Shown here piece after piece: positions 35,815 through 45,394 of a DNA stretch of 64,000 bases. The notes beneath the pieces were generated by a model that saw nothing but the letters and a program-made list of their open reading frames with translations, searched no databases and was not told the DNA's origin. The position numbers and the translations under genes were made by a program. Origin of the DNA: [Eubacterium] infirmum (GTDB lineage: Bacteria > Bacillota > Clostridia > Peptostreptococcales > Anaerovoracaceae); contig UGGN01000001.1 in the NCBI GenBank assembly GCA_900450455.1, forward strand, positions 186,001 to 250,000, given 5' to 3'. Position 1 is the stretch's first letter; the number at the start of each line of letters is the position of its first letter.

Positions 35815-37249
35815 AATAAAGAATGAAAAAGCCATAAAATACGATGCAAAGAGCAGCAAGGCAGAGGAATTTATCAACGACGCCGAGATTATTTCATCGA
35901 TTGAATACGGAAGAGAAAACAAGGATAATATCGAGCTCCAGAGAGAGCTTTTGGAAAAGGCTAAGAACCTTAAGGGGCTTACACATAGAGAGGCTTCCGT
36001 GCTTCTACACAGTGAAAACGAAGAAATCATGGCGGAGATGAAGCAGATTGCGAGAGATATAAAAACTCGCTTCTACGGAAACCGTATAGTGCTGTTTGCA
36101 CCGCTTTACCTATCAAATTACTGCGTAAACGGATGCGTATACTGTCCGTACCACGCTAAGAACAAGAACATCCCTAGACTTAAGCTGACACAGGACGAGA
36201 TTCGTGCAGAGGTTATAGCACTTCAGGACATGGGACACAAGAGAATCGCACTTGAACTTGGCGAGGATCCGGTGAACAATCCACTGGATTATGTACTTGA
36301 GAGCATCAAGACCATCTATGCAACAAAGCACAGAAACGGCTCAATTAGAAGAGTTAATGTGAACATCGCGGCAACGGATGTGGAGAGCTATCGCAAGCTC
36401 AAGGAAGTAGGAATCGGAACCTACATCCTATTTCAGGAAACATACAACAAGGAAAACTACGAGCGTCAGCACCCGACAGGACCGAAGTCAAATTATGCAT
36501 ACCACACGGAGGCGATGGATAGAGCCATGGAGGGAGGCATAGACGACGTAGGACTTGGAGTTCTCTACGGACTGGAGAGCTATCACTATGAGCTCGTAGG
36601 GCTTTTGATGCATGCAGAGCACCTCGAAGCAAAGTTCGGTGTTGGACCACACACAATCTCAATGCCGAGAATCTGTCCGGCTGATGATATAGACACAAAT
36701 GACTTTACGAACGCACTGGATGATGAGATTTTTGAAAAGCTAATTGCGCTAATAAGAATCTCCGTTCCTTACACAGGAATGATTATATCGACAAGAGAAG
36801 GCGTAGAGATGAGACGCAAGGCCCTAGAGCTTGGTGTCAGTCAGATTTCAGGAGGATCAAAGACAGCTGTCGGAGGATACATCAAAGATATTGAAGAGGA
36901 ATCTGCACAGTTTGACGTCTCCGACTCAAGACCGTTAAAAGACGTTGTCGACTGGCTGCTTGAGCTGGGCCATGTGCCAAGCTTCTGCACAGCATGCTAC
37001 AGAGAGGGAAGAACAGGAGACAGATTCATGAGCCTTCTAAAGAGCGGACAGATAGTAAACTGCTGTCATCCGAACGCTTTGATAACCCTAAAGGAATATA
37101 TCGAAGATTACGGTGACGAAGAGATAAAGGCAAAGGGAAATCAGGTCATAGAACAATCGATGAAGACCATAACAAACCCTGTTGTTGTTGAAAAGACGAG
37201 GAAGTTCCTAAAGAAGATTGAAGATGGAGAAAGAGATTTTAGATTTTAA
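35807..37249 (+). CDS. hydG: [FeFe]-hydrogenase maturase HydG (tyrosine lyase, radical SAM)
   Basis: 480 residues from the GTG at 35807; an in-frame GTG at 35798 is possible, but AGGGGTGA sits at a proper distance only from the second. HydG cleaves tyrosine to supply CO and cyanide for the H-cluster. The radical-SAM motif is C106-C110-C113 (CVNGCVYC), and the C-terminal auxiliary cluster motif is C394-C397-C420 (CTACYREG...NCCH), exactly CX2CX22C. The gene overlaps hydE by 8 nt, so it is translationally coupled. Confidence 0.94.
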   Translation: MNEIKNEKAIKYDAKSSKAEEFINDAEIISSIEYGRENKDNIELQRELLEKAKNLKGLTHREASVLLHSENEEIMAEMKQIARDIKTRFYGNRIVLFAPLYLSNYCVNGCVYCPYHAKNKNIPRLKLTQDEIRAEVIALQDMGHKRIALELGEDPVNNPLDYVLESIKTIYATKHRNGSIRRVNVNIAATDVESYRKLKEVGIGTYILFQETYNKENYERQHPTGPKSNYAYHTEAMDRAMEGGIDDVGLGVLYGLESYHYELVGLLMHAEHLEAKFGVGPHTISMPRICPADDIDTNDFTNALDDEIFEKLIALIRISVPYTGMIISTREGVEMRRKALELGVSQISGGSKTAVGGYIKDIEEESAQFDVSDSRPLKDVVDWLLELGHVPSFCTACYREGRTGDRFMSLLKSGQIVNCCHPNALITLKEYIEDYGDEEIKAKGNQVIEQSMKTITNPVVVEKTRKFLKKIEDGERDFRF

Positions 37250-38384
37250 GGGAGAGGGCGTTGCTAAGGCAAATCGCGTGCATATAGGAATATTCGGGGA
37301 AACGAATTCGGGTAAATCAACCCTTCTGAACCTTCTCAGCGATCAAAGTGTATCGCTGGTCTCAGAGGTTAGGGGCACCACGACAGATCCTGTCTACAAG
37401 TCAATGGAAATTCGCGGAGTCGGTGCTTCAACGCTTATTGATACTGCAGGTTTTGAGGATGACAGCGAGCTCGGCACGAAGAGAATGCAGCGCACGAACA
37501 AGGTCCTCGACGAGTGCGATATATATATCTACGTTGAGAGGGGCGAAGAAAACAAAAGACTTCTATCTACTTTAAAGGCAAGAAAAAAGCCCCTAATCAA
37601 GGTTTTTAACGGTTCGCAATTAGACGATGCGATAGCAAATACAGAACTTCCAAGCGGATACATTGCCTTTGATAAGGAGGCGGTACTGGAAGCGATAAGA
37701 GAAGCAGCAAAGGGCGTCAGTGGGGATAGACCGCTGCTCGAAGGTCTTCTTTATGGTGGTGAATCCGTTTTGCTCGTAATGCCACAGGACATTCAGGCAC
37801 CTAAGGGAAGGCTGATTCTTCCTCAGGTGCAGACGATAAGGGCGCTTCTCGATTTGGGATGTAGCATTACATCATGTAAGACTGAGGATATGCAGAGGAC
37901 TTTAGAGCTTCTAAAAAATCCTCCAGCACTCATAATCACGGACTCTCAGGTGTTTGCTGAGGTTTATGCGCTAAAGCCTGAGGAATCGAATATAACATCA
38001 TTTTCCATTTTGATGGCAAGATCAAAAGGGGACATAGACGAACTGGTAAAAGGCGCTGCCGCAATTGACTCACTAAACGAGAACTCAAAGGTTTTGATTT
38101 CAGAGGCATGCACCCACGCGCCGCTCGAAGAGGATATAGGCAGGGTGAAGATTCCGGCTTTGCTGAGAAAGAAATACGGAAATATGAGAATAGATTTTTC
38201 GAGGGGACTTGATTTCCCTGAAGAGCTAGATTACGACCTTATAATAATGTGCGGAAGCTGCATGTTCAACAGAGCTCATGTTTTGAGTCGCATAGAGAAG
38301 GCAAAGGCTGCCGGAATTCCGGTTACTAACTATGGCGTGACGATCTCCAAGCTCAAAGGCATTATCGATAAGGTCGAGCTTTGA
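37224..38384 (+). CDS. hydF: [FeFe]-hydrogenase maturase HydF (GTPase scaffold)
   Basis: 386 residues from ATG at 37224, overlapping hydG by 26 nt; a TTG two codons earlier is the alternative. HydF is the GTPase scaffold on which the diiron cluster is assembled before transfer to the hydrogenase. P-loop GETNSGKST at 25-33, G2/G3 region GTTTDPVYKSM and DTAGF; C-terminal iron-sulphur ligands C296xH298 (ACTH) and C343-C346 (CGSC) match the CxH...CxxC pattern. The operon presumably ends here, because a good promoter for pta lies just downstream. Confidence 0.94.
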   Translation: MEKEILDFKGEGVAKANRVHIGIFGETNSGKSTLLNLLSDQSVSLVSEVRGTTTDPVYKSMEIRGVGASTLIDTAGFEDDSELGTKRMQRTNKVLDECDIYIYVERGEENKRLLSTLKARKKPLIKVFNGSQLDDAIANTELPSGYIAFDKEAVLEAIREAAKGVSGDRPLLEGLLYGGESVLLVMPQDIQAPKGRLILPQVQTIRALLDLGCSITSCKTEDMQRTLELLKNPPALIITDSQVFAEVYALKPEESNITSFSILMARSKGDIDELVKGAAAIDSLNENSKVLISEACTHAPLEEDIGRVKIPALLRKKYGNMRIDFSRGLDFPEELDYDLIIMCGSCMFNRAHVLSRIEKAKAAGIPVTNYGVTISKLKGIIDKVEL

Positions 38385-38434
38385 TGTACGGAATTGAAGA
38401 GCGTTCAAGTATACAAGAAATAGGCTTCGTGCGT

Positions 38435-38463
38435 TTGAATGCCGAGTGGATTTGTGATAAAAT
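38435..38463 (+). promoter_or_regulatory. Promoter for pta
   Basis: -35 TTGAAT (38435-38440), 17-bp spacer, -10 TAAAAT (38458-38463), 43 bp before the start codon. Confidence 0.6.
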
Positions 38464-38506
38464 AGTTTGGTATGAATTTAACTAACATTTGATGGGAGGA
38501 ATCAAA

Positions 38507-39511
38507 GTGAATATTTTTGATAAGTTAATCGACAAGCTAAAGGAAACACCTCGCACAATCGTGCTTCCGGACGGACCGGATCAGAGAGTTATGGATGCGG
38601 CAGAGAAGCTGACAAAGCAGAACATTTTAAAGGTTATCCTGGTAGGAACTCAGGCTGAGTTTGATGAGGCGGCAAAGGCTAAGGGATATGACCTTTCAAA
38701 ATGCGAAATTCTCAATCCTAAGAACTATGCGGATATGGATGCAATGGTTACAAAGATGGTGGAGCTTCGCAAGGGCAAGCTTTCAGAGGATGAAGCTCGC
38801 GAAATGCTAAGCCACGGAAACTACTTTGGAACTATGCTGGTTAAGATGGGCAAGGCTGATTGCCTTCTCGGAGGAGCTACATATTCAACGGCTGACACTG
38901 TAAGACCGGCACTTCAGCTGATTAAGACAAAGCCGGGTGCACACCTTGTAAGCTCATGCTTTATCATGGTTCGTGGAGACGAGCGCCTCGCTATGGGTGA
39001 CTGCGCAATCAACATAGATTATCAGGACACAGTTGACAAGGAAGGCAATGTAACATACACAGCAGCAGAAAAGTTAGCTGAAGTTGCGGTTGAGACAGCA
39101 AAGACTGCTGAGATTTTCGACATCGACCCTAAGGTTGCAATCCTAAGCTTTTCAACAAAGGGTTCAGGAAAGGGCGGCACTGTTAAGCTTTCACACGACG
39201 CTACAATCAAGGCTCAGGAAATGGCTCCGGAAATGGCTATCGACGGTGAGTTACAGTTTGACGCGGCGGTATCGCCTGTTGTTGCAGAGACAAAGTGCAA
39301 GGGATCAAAGGTTGCAGGACGGGCCAACACGTTCATCTTCCCTTCAATCGAAGCAGGAAACATCGGCTACAAGATTGCTCAGAGACTTGGCGGATTCGAT
39401 GCATACGGCCCAATTCTTCAGGGTCTAAATGCTCCTATCAATGACCTTTCACGTGGTTGCAATGCAGAGGAGATCTACACAATGGCAATCATCACAGCAG
39501 CACTAGCATAG
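38507..39511 (+). CDS. pta: Phosphate acetyltransferase
   Basis: 334 residues from GTG (MNIFDKLIDKLKETPRTIVLPDG), 6 nt after GGGAGG; this matches the usual family N-terminus, whereas upstream frame starts would run through the ribosome binding site. Pta interconverts acetyl-CoA and acetyl phosphate for acetate formation with ATP gain. Family blocks seen: FGTMLVKMGKADCLLGGA, KGSGKGGTVKLSHDAT, VAGRANTFIFPSIEAGNIGYKI and the end GPILQGLNAPINDLSRGC. No acetate kinase gene is adjacent. Own promoter upstream and strong terminator downstream make it monocistronic. Confidence 0.95.
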   Translation: MNIFDKLIDKLKETPRTIVLPDGPDQRVMDAAEKLTKQNILKVILVGTQAEFDEAAKAKGYDLSKCEILNPKNYADMDAMVTKMVELRKGKLSEDEAREMLSHGNYFGTMLVKMGKADCLLGGATYSTADTVRPALQLIKTKPGAHLVSSCFIMVRGDERLAMGDCAINIDYQDTVDKEGNVTYTAAEKLAEVAVETAKTAEIFDIDPKVAILSFSTKGSGKGGTVKLSHDATIKAQEMAPEMAIDGELQFDAAVSPVVAETKCKGSKVAGRANTFIFPSIEAGNIGYKIAQRLGGFDAYGPILQGLNAPINDLSRGCNAEEIYTMAIITAALA

Positions 39512-39533
39512 GCTGAACGTATCGTAAAATCAA

Positions 39534-39559
39534 AACGCTACCGAAAGGTAGCGTTTTTT
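39534..39559. terminator. Intrinsic terminator after pta
   Basis: Perfect 9-bp stem AACGCTACC / GGTAGCGTT with GAAA tetraloop, then TTTT on the plus strand; TTTTG on the minus strand also allows use by the convergent M50-like gene. Confidence 0.85.
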
Positions 39560-39581
39560 GGCGCATAAACTTGGTATTCCA

Positions 39582-40076
39582 TTATATTTTTGTATCTTTA
39601 TTGTTATTGCGTAGCGCATGCAATATAGCCATTCCATCGCTAACCTTAACATCCTCAATTCCTAAACAAGCTGGGTATTTCATTGGAATAAGCGTGAAAA
39701 ATAGTGCCCATAAATTGTAATTGCGTATCCAAACAATAGCATCATTTGAAACATATCCAAGTGGGTGTCTTTGTAAAATAAATAATAGAATAAGCAATAT
39801 TGCTGTAAATATTGGTCCGCCTGCAGATATTAATAACTGTTCTTTTTTGGTTTTTAGTTCATGCTCAAATAAAAACGCACCACAAATAGGAATTGCATGA
39901 TATCTTAGACGCTTAGTGCTAAAAAGCTCTTTTCCTGTACCAATTTGAATAATCCAGTCATTAGATTTAATTGTAATTTTATATCCTGATAAATGCCCAA
40001 GTTCGTGAAAAAGAATTGAAAGCATTGAAAACAGATACAAGATAGCAGCGCCCACAAGTATTTCAATAAAGAGCAA
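39582..40076 (-). CDS. Small M50-like (site-2 protease type) membrane metallopeptidase
   Basis: 164 residues. The zinc motif HELGH (about 24-28) lies in the first TM segment (SILFHELGHLSGYKI); a second conserved-looking block near the end (FTLIPMKY...VSDG, about 135-150) corresponds in position to the NxxPxxxxDG motif of M50 proteases, although the Asn is not evident. Three to four TM segments. The start is TTG with GAGG 7 nt upstream; no ATG is available. Substrates unknown. It faces a cluster of very small membrane genes (40251-41107), so a processing or immunity role is conceivable (inference). Confidence 0.7.
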   Translation of the reverse strand: MLFIEILVGAAILYLFSMLSILFHELGHLSGYKITIKSNDWIIQIGTGKELFSTKRLRYHAIPICGAFLFEHELKTKKEQLLISAGGPIFTAILLILLFILQRHPLGYVSNDAIVWIRNYNLWALFFTLIPMKYPACLGIEDVKVSDGMAILHALRNNNKDTKI

Positions 40077-40250
40077 TTTAGTACCTCAACTTTCAAATAA
40101 GATGCTCATTTTTCAATGATTAGAATGTCGTATTGTTTATTAGCTAAACCTAATAAAATCCTTCTATTTGGTATTATATCATAGCTCTACAAAAAAACTT
40201 GATTTTTCTGAATATAGGGGATATTATCAAGGTAGATAGGTGGTGGTTCT

Positions 40251-40334
40251 ATGAGTAGGAAGAAGAAAATCGAGTACGTACTAATATTTATTGCCGGTTT
40301 TATTGTAGGTATGTCAATAAGATATCTATTCTAA
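40251..40334 (+). CDS. 27-residue single-TM peptide
   Basis: Short frame with ATG about 5 nt after AGGTGG and stop at 40334. The product has a basic head (MSRKKKIEY) and one hydrophobic helix (VLIFIAGFIVGMSI), ending RYLF. It fills an otherwise empty 296-bp gap between the M50-like gene and the next membrane protein and is on the same strand as the latter (38 nt away). Short length makes chance possible, but the ribosome binding site and clean TM pattern support a real small membrane protein. Confidence 0.45.
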   Translation: MSRKKKIEYVLIFIAGFIVGMSIRYLF

Positions 40335-40372
40335 TATCTATTTTGAATAGAGAATAGAAAGGCGGTACATCA

Positions 40373-40750
40373 ATGAATACTTTAAAAAAACTTGATAAAA
40401 AGTTTAGCAAGTATATAGGGATTGGTTTTTCATTGTTACTTATATGGATATTTAAAAATGATTCAGGAAATTTAGCACATCAAACCTTTTTTATGAGTCT
40501 TTTAGTATCAGGATTTATACTTCATGAATTAGTCTTTAAACATAAAAACTCCATCAATAAAGTTCTTTTGATATGTGTTTTGATACCAAATTTCATAATT
40601 GCAATAACAGCGGTAATACTTCAAATGCTGAATCCTACAAACGAAGCTAATCAATATATGTATGTAACTAGGGTAATTGCTATAATACTGATAGTGACGC
40701 TTCCAATTAGCTATTGGATTCTTTCCACGGAAATAGAAAAAGCGAGATAA
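40373..40750 (+). CDS. Small four-TM membrane protein, unknown
   Basis: 125 residues: basic N-terminus (MNTLKKLDKKFSKYIGIG), then four hydrophobic segments at about 17-30, 36-50, 62-82 and 93-115, with a short KHKNSINK loop. AAAGGCGG precedes the ATG. No family recognised. The next gene, 3 nt downstream, encodes a protein of similar size and topology with matching landmarks (FxKYxG near the start, an NK loop, a late P-I pair), suggesting an old tandem duplication. Confidence 0.65.
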   Translation: MNTLKKLDKKFSKYIGIGFSLLLIWIFKNDSGNLAHQTFFMSLLVSGFILHELVFKHKNSINKVLLICVLIPNFIIAITAVILQMLNPTNEANQYMYVTRVIAIILIVTLPISYWILSTEIEKAR

Positions 40751-40753
40751 ATT

Positions 40754-41107
40754 ATGGAAGAGGCGAAACATGGTAGATTTAGAAAATATGTAGGCTTTTT
40801 ATATTCTATAACACTAATTGTATGCTTAATTTTCTTTAGGGGTCAATTAGCTTATTTTAATTGGTTTTTTTCTATGGTTTCATTAGGTAACATTGCATGT
40901 GAGTATCATAGACTAAGGAACAAACATGTAAATAAGAAGCTCTTTATTGGGCTGATAATGATTGATATAGCTCTAGTTGTGCTGACTATTGCTGTGTATT
41001 TCTTAATAGTTACGCATCCTTCTAAAATATATAATGTCGCAAATATAGCCGTGTCCATAATATTGATTATAAAATATCCAATTGTATATAATATTATTTA
41101 TAAATAG
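40754..41107 (+). CDS. Small four-TM membrane protein, probable relative of its neighbour
   Basis: 117 residues with the same layout as the preceding gene: basic start (KHGRFRKYVGFLYSI), four TM segments and a RLRNKHVNKKLF loop. It begins 3 nt after the previous stop and has no clear ribosome binding site of its own, so translation is probably coupled. Function unknown. A strong terminator follows at 41145-41187. Confidence 0.6.
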   Translation: MEEAKHGRFRKYVGFLYSITLIVCLIFFRGQLAYFNWFFSMVSLGNIACEYHRLRNKHVNKKLFIGLIMIDIALVVLTIAVYFLIVTHPSKIYNVANIAVSIILIIKYPIVYNIIYK

Positions 41108-41144
41108 AAAAAGATAGATGATAGCTTTGTTTTGTGCTATAATA

Positions 41145-41187
41145 AATCCCACTGATTGGATGTTTGTCATGCAAAGTGGGATTTTTT
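41145..41187 (+). terminator. Intrinsic terminator after the small membrane gene pair
   Basis: AATCCCACT ... AGTGGGATT stem followed by TTTTT. It lies upstream of asnS, but a TATAAT at 41138-41143 is too close for the hairpin to be an asnS leader attenuator. Confidence 0.75.
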
Positions 41188-41244
41188 GATTCTAAGATGC
41201 TTTGATGAACGATATAATCAAATAAATTAAAAGGATGGAAAGAT

Positions 41245-42639
41245 ATGGAGTCAATTCAGCTAAGAGAATTACACAGAAACACAGCAGAATATGCGGGCAA
41301 GGAAGTTACGGTTAGAGGTTGGGTAAGAACTAATCGAAATTCCAATAAATTCGGATTTATCGAGCTGAATGACGGTAGCTTTTTCACACCTGTTCAGATA
41401 GTTTATGAGGCAGATAAGCTTGCTAATTTTGATGAGATAGGAAAGGTTAAGGTTTCAGCTGCGCTTTGCGTAAGAGGAAGGCTTGAGCTTACGCCTGATG
41501 CAAAGCAGCCGTTTGAGATTAAGGCTGAGGAGGTTTTGATAGAGGCGGATACTGATGCGGATTATCCACTTCAGAAGAAGCGTCATTCGGTAGAGTTTTT
41601 GCGTGAGATTGCTCATCTAAGACCAAGAAGTAACCTATTCTCAGCGGTTTTCCGTGTGAGATCTATCTCGGCTTATGCTATTCATAAGTTCTTCCAGGAT
41701 CAGAACTTCGTTTACACTCACACACCAATTATCACAGGTAGTGATGCTGAGGGTGCCGGCGAGATGTTCCAGATTACAACGCTTGATTTAGATAATATTC
41801 CAAGAACTGAAGATGGTCATATAGATTACAGCCAGGATTTCTTCGGAAAGCACACAGGTCTTACAGTAAGCGGACAGCTCGAGGGTGAGGCTTACGCTAT
41901 GGCTTTCAGAAACATCTACACATTTGGACCTACATTCCGTGCTGAGAATTCAAACACAGCAAGACATGCTTCAGAGTTTTGGATGATAGAGCCTGAGATT
42001 GCTTTTGCTGACCTTGAAGATAACATGCAGCTTGCAGAGGCTATGGTTAAGTACATAATCAACTATGTGCTTGAGCATGCGCCTGAGGAGATGGAGTTCT
42101 TCAACAGATTTGTTGATAAGGGACTGCTAGAGCGTCTACATGGCATCGTTTCGTCAGACTTTGGCAGAGTTACATATACTGAGGCTGTTGAACTTCTTCA
42201 GAAGTCAGGTAAGGAATTCCAATATCCGGTAGAATGGGGAATCGACCTTCAGACAGAACACGAGCGTTATTTGACAGAGGAGATTTTCAAGAAGCCACTG
42301 TTCGTTACAGATTATCCTAAGGATATCAAGGCATTCTACATGAGAGTAAACGACGACAATAAGACTGTTGCCGCTTGCGACCTTCTCGTTCCGGGTGTTG
42401 GCGAAATCATCGGTGGAAGCCAAAGAGAGGAGCGTATCGACGTTCTGATAAGCCGAATGGAGGCTATGGGGCTTGACGCTGAGGATTACAGCTGGTATCT
42501 AGACCTTCGTAAGTACGGTGGTGTTAAGCACGCCGGATACGGACTTGGATTTGAGAGAATGGTAATGTATCTCACAGGCGTAAGCAACATCAGAGACGTA
42601 ATCCCGTTCCCAAGAACACCAAAGAGCGCAGAGTTTTAA
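41245..42639 (+). CDS. asnS: Asparaginyl-tRNA synthetase
   Basis: 464 residues, standard length. It charges tRNA-Asn with asparagine. The N-terminal OB-fold anticodon-binding domain begins [25 protein letters not shown]; class II motifs follow: [17 protein letters not shown], motif 2 [21 protein letters not shown] and motif 3 [15 protein letters not shown] near the end. The Asn-type signature rather than Asp is shown by the overall length and the HASEFWM block. A second TATAAT at 41213-41218 may be its promoter. No T-box leader is present. A long hairpin terminator follows. Confidence 0.95.
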   Translation: MESIQLRELHRNTAEYAGKEVTVRGWVRTNRNSNKFGFIELNDGSFFTPVQIVYEADKLANFDEIGKVKVSAALCVRGRLELTPDAKQPFEIKAEEVLIEADTDADYPLQKKRHSVEFLREIAHLRPRSNLFSAVFRVRSISAYAIHKFFQDQNFVYTHTPIITGSDAEGAGEMFQITTLDLDNIPRTEDGHIDYSQDFFGKHTGLTVSGQLEGEAYAMAFRNIYTFGPTFRAENSNTARHASEFWMIEPEIAFADLEDNMQLAEAMVKYIINYVLEHAPEEMEFFNRFVDKGLLERLHGIVSSDFGRVTYTEAVELLQKSGKEFQYPVEWGIDLQTEHERYLTEEIFKKPLFVTDYPKDIKAFYMRVNDDNKTVAACDLLVPGVGEIIGGSQREERIDVLISRMEAMGLDAEDYSWYLDLRKYGGVKHAGYGLGFERMVMYLTGVSNIRDVIPFPRTPKSAEF

Positions 42640-42687
42640 TGAGAGCTGTTTATAGGCTTTATAGAACAGAGAATATATGATTTTAAG

Positions 42688-42738
42688 AGCTGTTTCGGAT
42701 GGCGAATTTTTCTCGCTTTGTCCGAGCAGCTTTTATTT
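42688..42738 (+). terminator. Intrinsic terminator after asnS
   Basis: Long interrupted hairpin: AGCTG / CAGCT, CGGA / TCCG, GCGA / TCGC, followed by TTTATTTTC. Confidence 0.65.
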
Positions 42739-42793
42739 TCTTATTTGAAGTAAGAACTTGAAATTTGGGGTTACATTTTGATAGGAAATGTAC

Positions 42794-42799
42794 TATAAT
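42794..42799 (+). promoter_or_regulatory. Candidate -10 box of the rho operon
   Basis: TATAAT at 42794-42799, 127 bp before rho. The best -35 at 17 bp is TTACAT, a poor match. The resulting ~120-nt leader holds a small GGTC / GACC hairpin near 42826-42840. Confidence 0.35.
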
Positions 42800-42925
42800 T
42801 AGAAATCATATTATTACCTTTGAGCGGTCGATTCAGACCGTGTATTTCCAAATAAATTTCTATTAGTTTAATATATACGATGTATTTTGTTTCAGAAAGG
42901 GTGGCGTAAGCCCAGGTTTTGATTT

Positions 42926-44341
42926 ATGGCAAAGAGTAAAATTTTGGTTGAAAACAATACACTAGAGGAAAAGCTTGCGGAGGAAGATAGAGTGCCTGCT
43001 CCTAGAAAGAGGGGAAGACCGCGTAAGGTTAAGTCTGAGGAACTTGGAGAGATTCAAGCTGTGGAGGCTGAGACAGAGGAGTCTAAACCGAATCAGATAG
43101 ATGATACTTCTTTGGAAAATCTTGAGCCTAAGATTGATGAGCCTGAGACTGTCGATGCGGATGCCGAACAAAAGCTTACAGCAAAGGAAATACGCGATTC
43201 CAGACCGAGACCCGAGGTTTGCGGAATACTTGAGATTGCAGAGGATGGTTTTGGATTTTTGAGATTCAACAACTTCCTGACAAGTGATAAGGATATTTAC
43301 GTTTCACCTACTCAGATTAGAAGATTTAACCTGAAGACAGGTGATAAGGTGTGTGGAATTTCAAGGCTTCCAAACGATGGCGAAAGATTTGGTGCACTGC
43401 TTTATGTTAAGACTGTAAACGACGATGAGCCGGGACTTGCAATAAAGAGACCGGATTTTGAGGATTTGACGCCGATATTCCCTCAAGAGAGACTAACGCT
43501 TGAGAGGACATCAAAGGACCTTTCCATGAGACTTATTGACCTGATTTCCCCTATCGGAAAAGGTCAGAGAGGCCTTATAGTAGCGCCGCCGAAGGCCGGC
43601 AAGACAACGCTGCTAAAAAGAATAGCAAACAGCATAGAGCAAAATCACCCCGATGTTGAGCTAATCGTTTTCCTTGTAGATGAGAGACCTGAGGAAGTAA
43701 CGGATATGAAACGCTCGCTTAGCAGCGGTGAGGTAATATATTCCACTTTTGATGAGAGGCCGCAGCATCACGTCAAGGTTGCGGAGATGGTGCTCGCCAG
43801 AGCGAAGAGACTGGCTGAACACAAGAAGGACGTAGTAATTTTGCTGGATAGTATCACCAGACTCGCAAGAGCGTACAACTTGGTTGAGCCGACTTCGGGA
43901 AGAACGCTTTCCGGTGGTCTTGATCCGAGTGCGCTTTACAAGCCTAAGAAGTTCTTTGGAGCTGCTCGTAATGTCGAGGAGGGTGGTAGCATCACAATAC
44001 TTGCCACTGCTCTTGTTGAGACGGGCTCCAGAATGGACGATGTTATATACGAGGAATTCAAGGGTACAGGTAATATGGAGCTGCACCTTGATCGCAAGCT
44101 CTCCGAAAAGAGAATCTTCCCTGCATTCGATTTGAACAAGTCGGGCACAAGGCGAGAGGATCTTCTCATGACTCAGTCGGAGCTTGAGGCTATATGGACG
44201 ATGAGGAGAGCTCTATCAAATATAAATCCGCATGAGGTTTCGGAGATTATCATAGATAATTTGGCGAACACGACGAATAACAAGAACTTTATTCAGGTTA
44301 TTAAGAAGATCTTGGGACAAGACCAAAAGAAATACATGTAA
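42926..44341 (+). CDS. rho: Transcription termination factor Rho
   Basis: 471 residues. Rho is the hexameric RNA helicase that ends transcription at unstructured C-rich RNA. The first ~90 residues are an acidic/basic extension with an AT-hook-like [10 protein letters not shown] in place of a well-formed N-terminal helix bundle. Then come the cold-shock RNA-binding domain ([21 protein letters not shown]), the P-loop [10 protein letters not shown] (Lys226), [23 protein letters not shown] and the GKTNMEL-like [13 protein letters not shown]. All catalytic parts are intact. Followed 9 nt later by the DUF1385 gene in an operon-like run. Confidence 0.95.
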   Translation: MAKSKILVENNTLEEKLAEEDRVPAPRKRGRPRKVKSEELGEIQAVEAETEESKPNQIDDTSLENLEPKIDEPETVDADAEQKLTAKEIRDSRPRPEVCGILEIAEDGFGFLRFNNFLTSDKDIYVSPTQIRRFNLKTGDKVCGISRLPNDGERFGALLYVKTVNDDEPGLAIKRPDFEDLTPIFPQERLTLERTSKDLSMRLIDLISPIGKGQRGLIVAPPKAGKTTLLKRIANSIEQNHPDVELIVFLVDERPEEVTDMKRSLSSGEVIYSTFDERPQHHVKVAEMVLARAKRLAEHKKDVVILLDSITRLARAYNLVEPTSGRTLSGGLDPSALYKPKKFFGAARNVEEGGSITILATALVETGSRMDDVIYEEFKGTGNMELHLDRKLSEKRIFPAFDLNKSGTRREDLLMTQSELEAIWTMRRALSNINPHEVSEIIIDNLANTTNNKNFIQVIKKILGQDQKKYM

Positions 44342-44350
44342 GGGGATTTA

Positions 44351-45394
44351 ATGGATTTAAGTAAGATTTTTTTGAAGGATGCTTGCCCTACCTCTATAGG
44401 TGGACAGGCGGTAATGGGCGGCGTCATGATGCGTGGTACAGACCGCATGGCTATTGCGATGCGTGTTCCTGACGGTCGAATTCACATAAAGACTCAGCCT
44501 ATAAAGGCTGTCGGACGCTGGGCCAAGATTCCTATAGTGCGAGGGGTGGTTTCGTTTTTCAGTTCCATGGTTATCGGAATGAAGACGCTTATCTATTCTG
44601 CCGATGTGCTCGAGGCGTATACGATGGATGAGGAAGGTACTGAGGCTGCTGAAGAGGCAAAGCCGGGCAAATTGGAGTCATGGCTTGTCAAGCACTTCGG
44701 AGAAAAGGCCATTTGGAACCTTATGATTTACTGCTCGGTTTTGATAGCGATAGCTGTCAGCGTGCTGGCCTTCGTTCTCTTTCCGACCGTGCTTGTAAAT
44801 CTGCTCGGCAAGGTGACGAAGAGCCATATTCTGCTCAATTTGGCTGAGGGACTTTTGAGAATTTTGATGTTCATAGGCTATATACTTTTGATAAGTAAGA
44901 TGGAGGACATTCGTGTAACCTTTCAGTATCACGGCTCGGAGCATAAGACGATTCACTGCTTTGAGAACGGGCTTGAGCTTACACCTGAGAATGCACAGAC
45001 TTTTTACACATTGCATCCACGATGTGGAACGAGCTTTTTGATGTTTGTAATGGTGATAAGTCTGATTTTGTTCTCTTTGCTCGGCTGGCCGAACTTGCTG
45101 ATGAGAATTTTGTCCAGAATCGTTTTGATACCGGTGGTTGCAGGACTTTCATATGAGGTGCTCAAGTGGGCGGGAAGAAGCGACGGAAGGCTTGTGAAGA
45201 TGATGAGCATGCCCGGAATTCTGCTTCAGAAACTCACGACAAAGGAACCTACGAACGAGCAGCTGGAGGTTGCAATCGCTTCGATGAAGGCGGTTCTAGT
45301 ACCAAAGGACACACCTTATATTGAGGGCATTTGCGATAAGGATGCAAATTTGATTGAGGAAAGGCATATAGAGCGAGAAGGAAATAAAGAATGA
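44351..45394 (+). CDS. DUF1385 membrane protein (YqhQ family)
   Basis: 347 residues with four to five TM segments. IGGQAVMGGVMMRG near the start, FQYHGSEHKTIHCFENG and LHPRCGTSFLMFVMVISL are diagnostic for DUF1385. The biochemical function is unknown; the gene is characteristically found beside prmC, rpmE and prfA in Clostridia and Bacilli. It lies 9 nt after rho and overlaps prmC by 4 nt (ATGA), so it is translationally coupled on the 3' side. Confidence 0.88.
   Translation: MDLSKIFLKDACPTSIGGQAVMGGVMMRGTDRMAIAMRVPDGRIHIKTQPIKAVGRWAKIPIVRGVVSFFSSMVIGMKTLIYSADVLEAYTMDEEGTEAAEEAKPGKLESWLVKHFGEKAIWNLMIYCSVLIAIAVSVLAFVLFPTVLVNLLGKVTKSHILLNLAEGLLRILMFIGYILLISKMEDIRVTFQYHGSEHKTIHCFENGLELTPENAQTFYTLHPRCGTSFLMFVMVISLILFSLLGWPNLLMRILSRIVLIPVVAGLSYEVLKWAGRSDGRLVKMMSMPGILLQKLTTKEPTNEQLEVAIASMKAVLVPKDTPYIEGICDKDANLIEERHIEREGNKE

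Noticed and set aside
41130-41245. T-box leader in front of asnS
   Set aside because: The space is too short, no AGGGTGGNACCGCG box is present, and the hairpin is better explained as the terminator of the preceding small genes.
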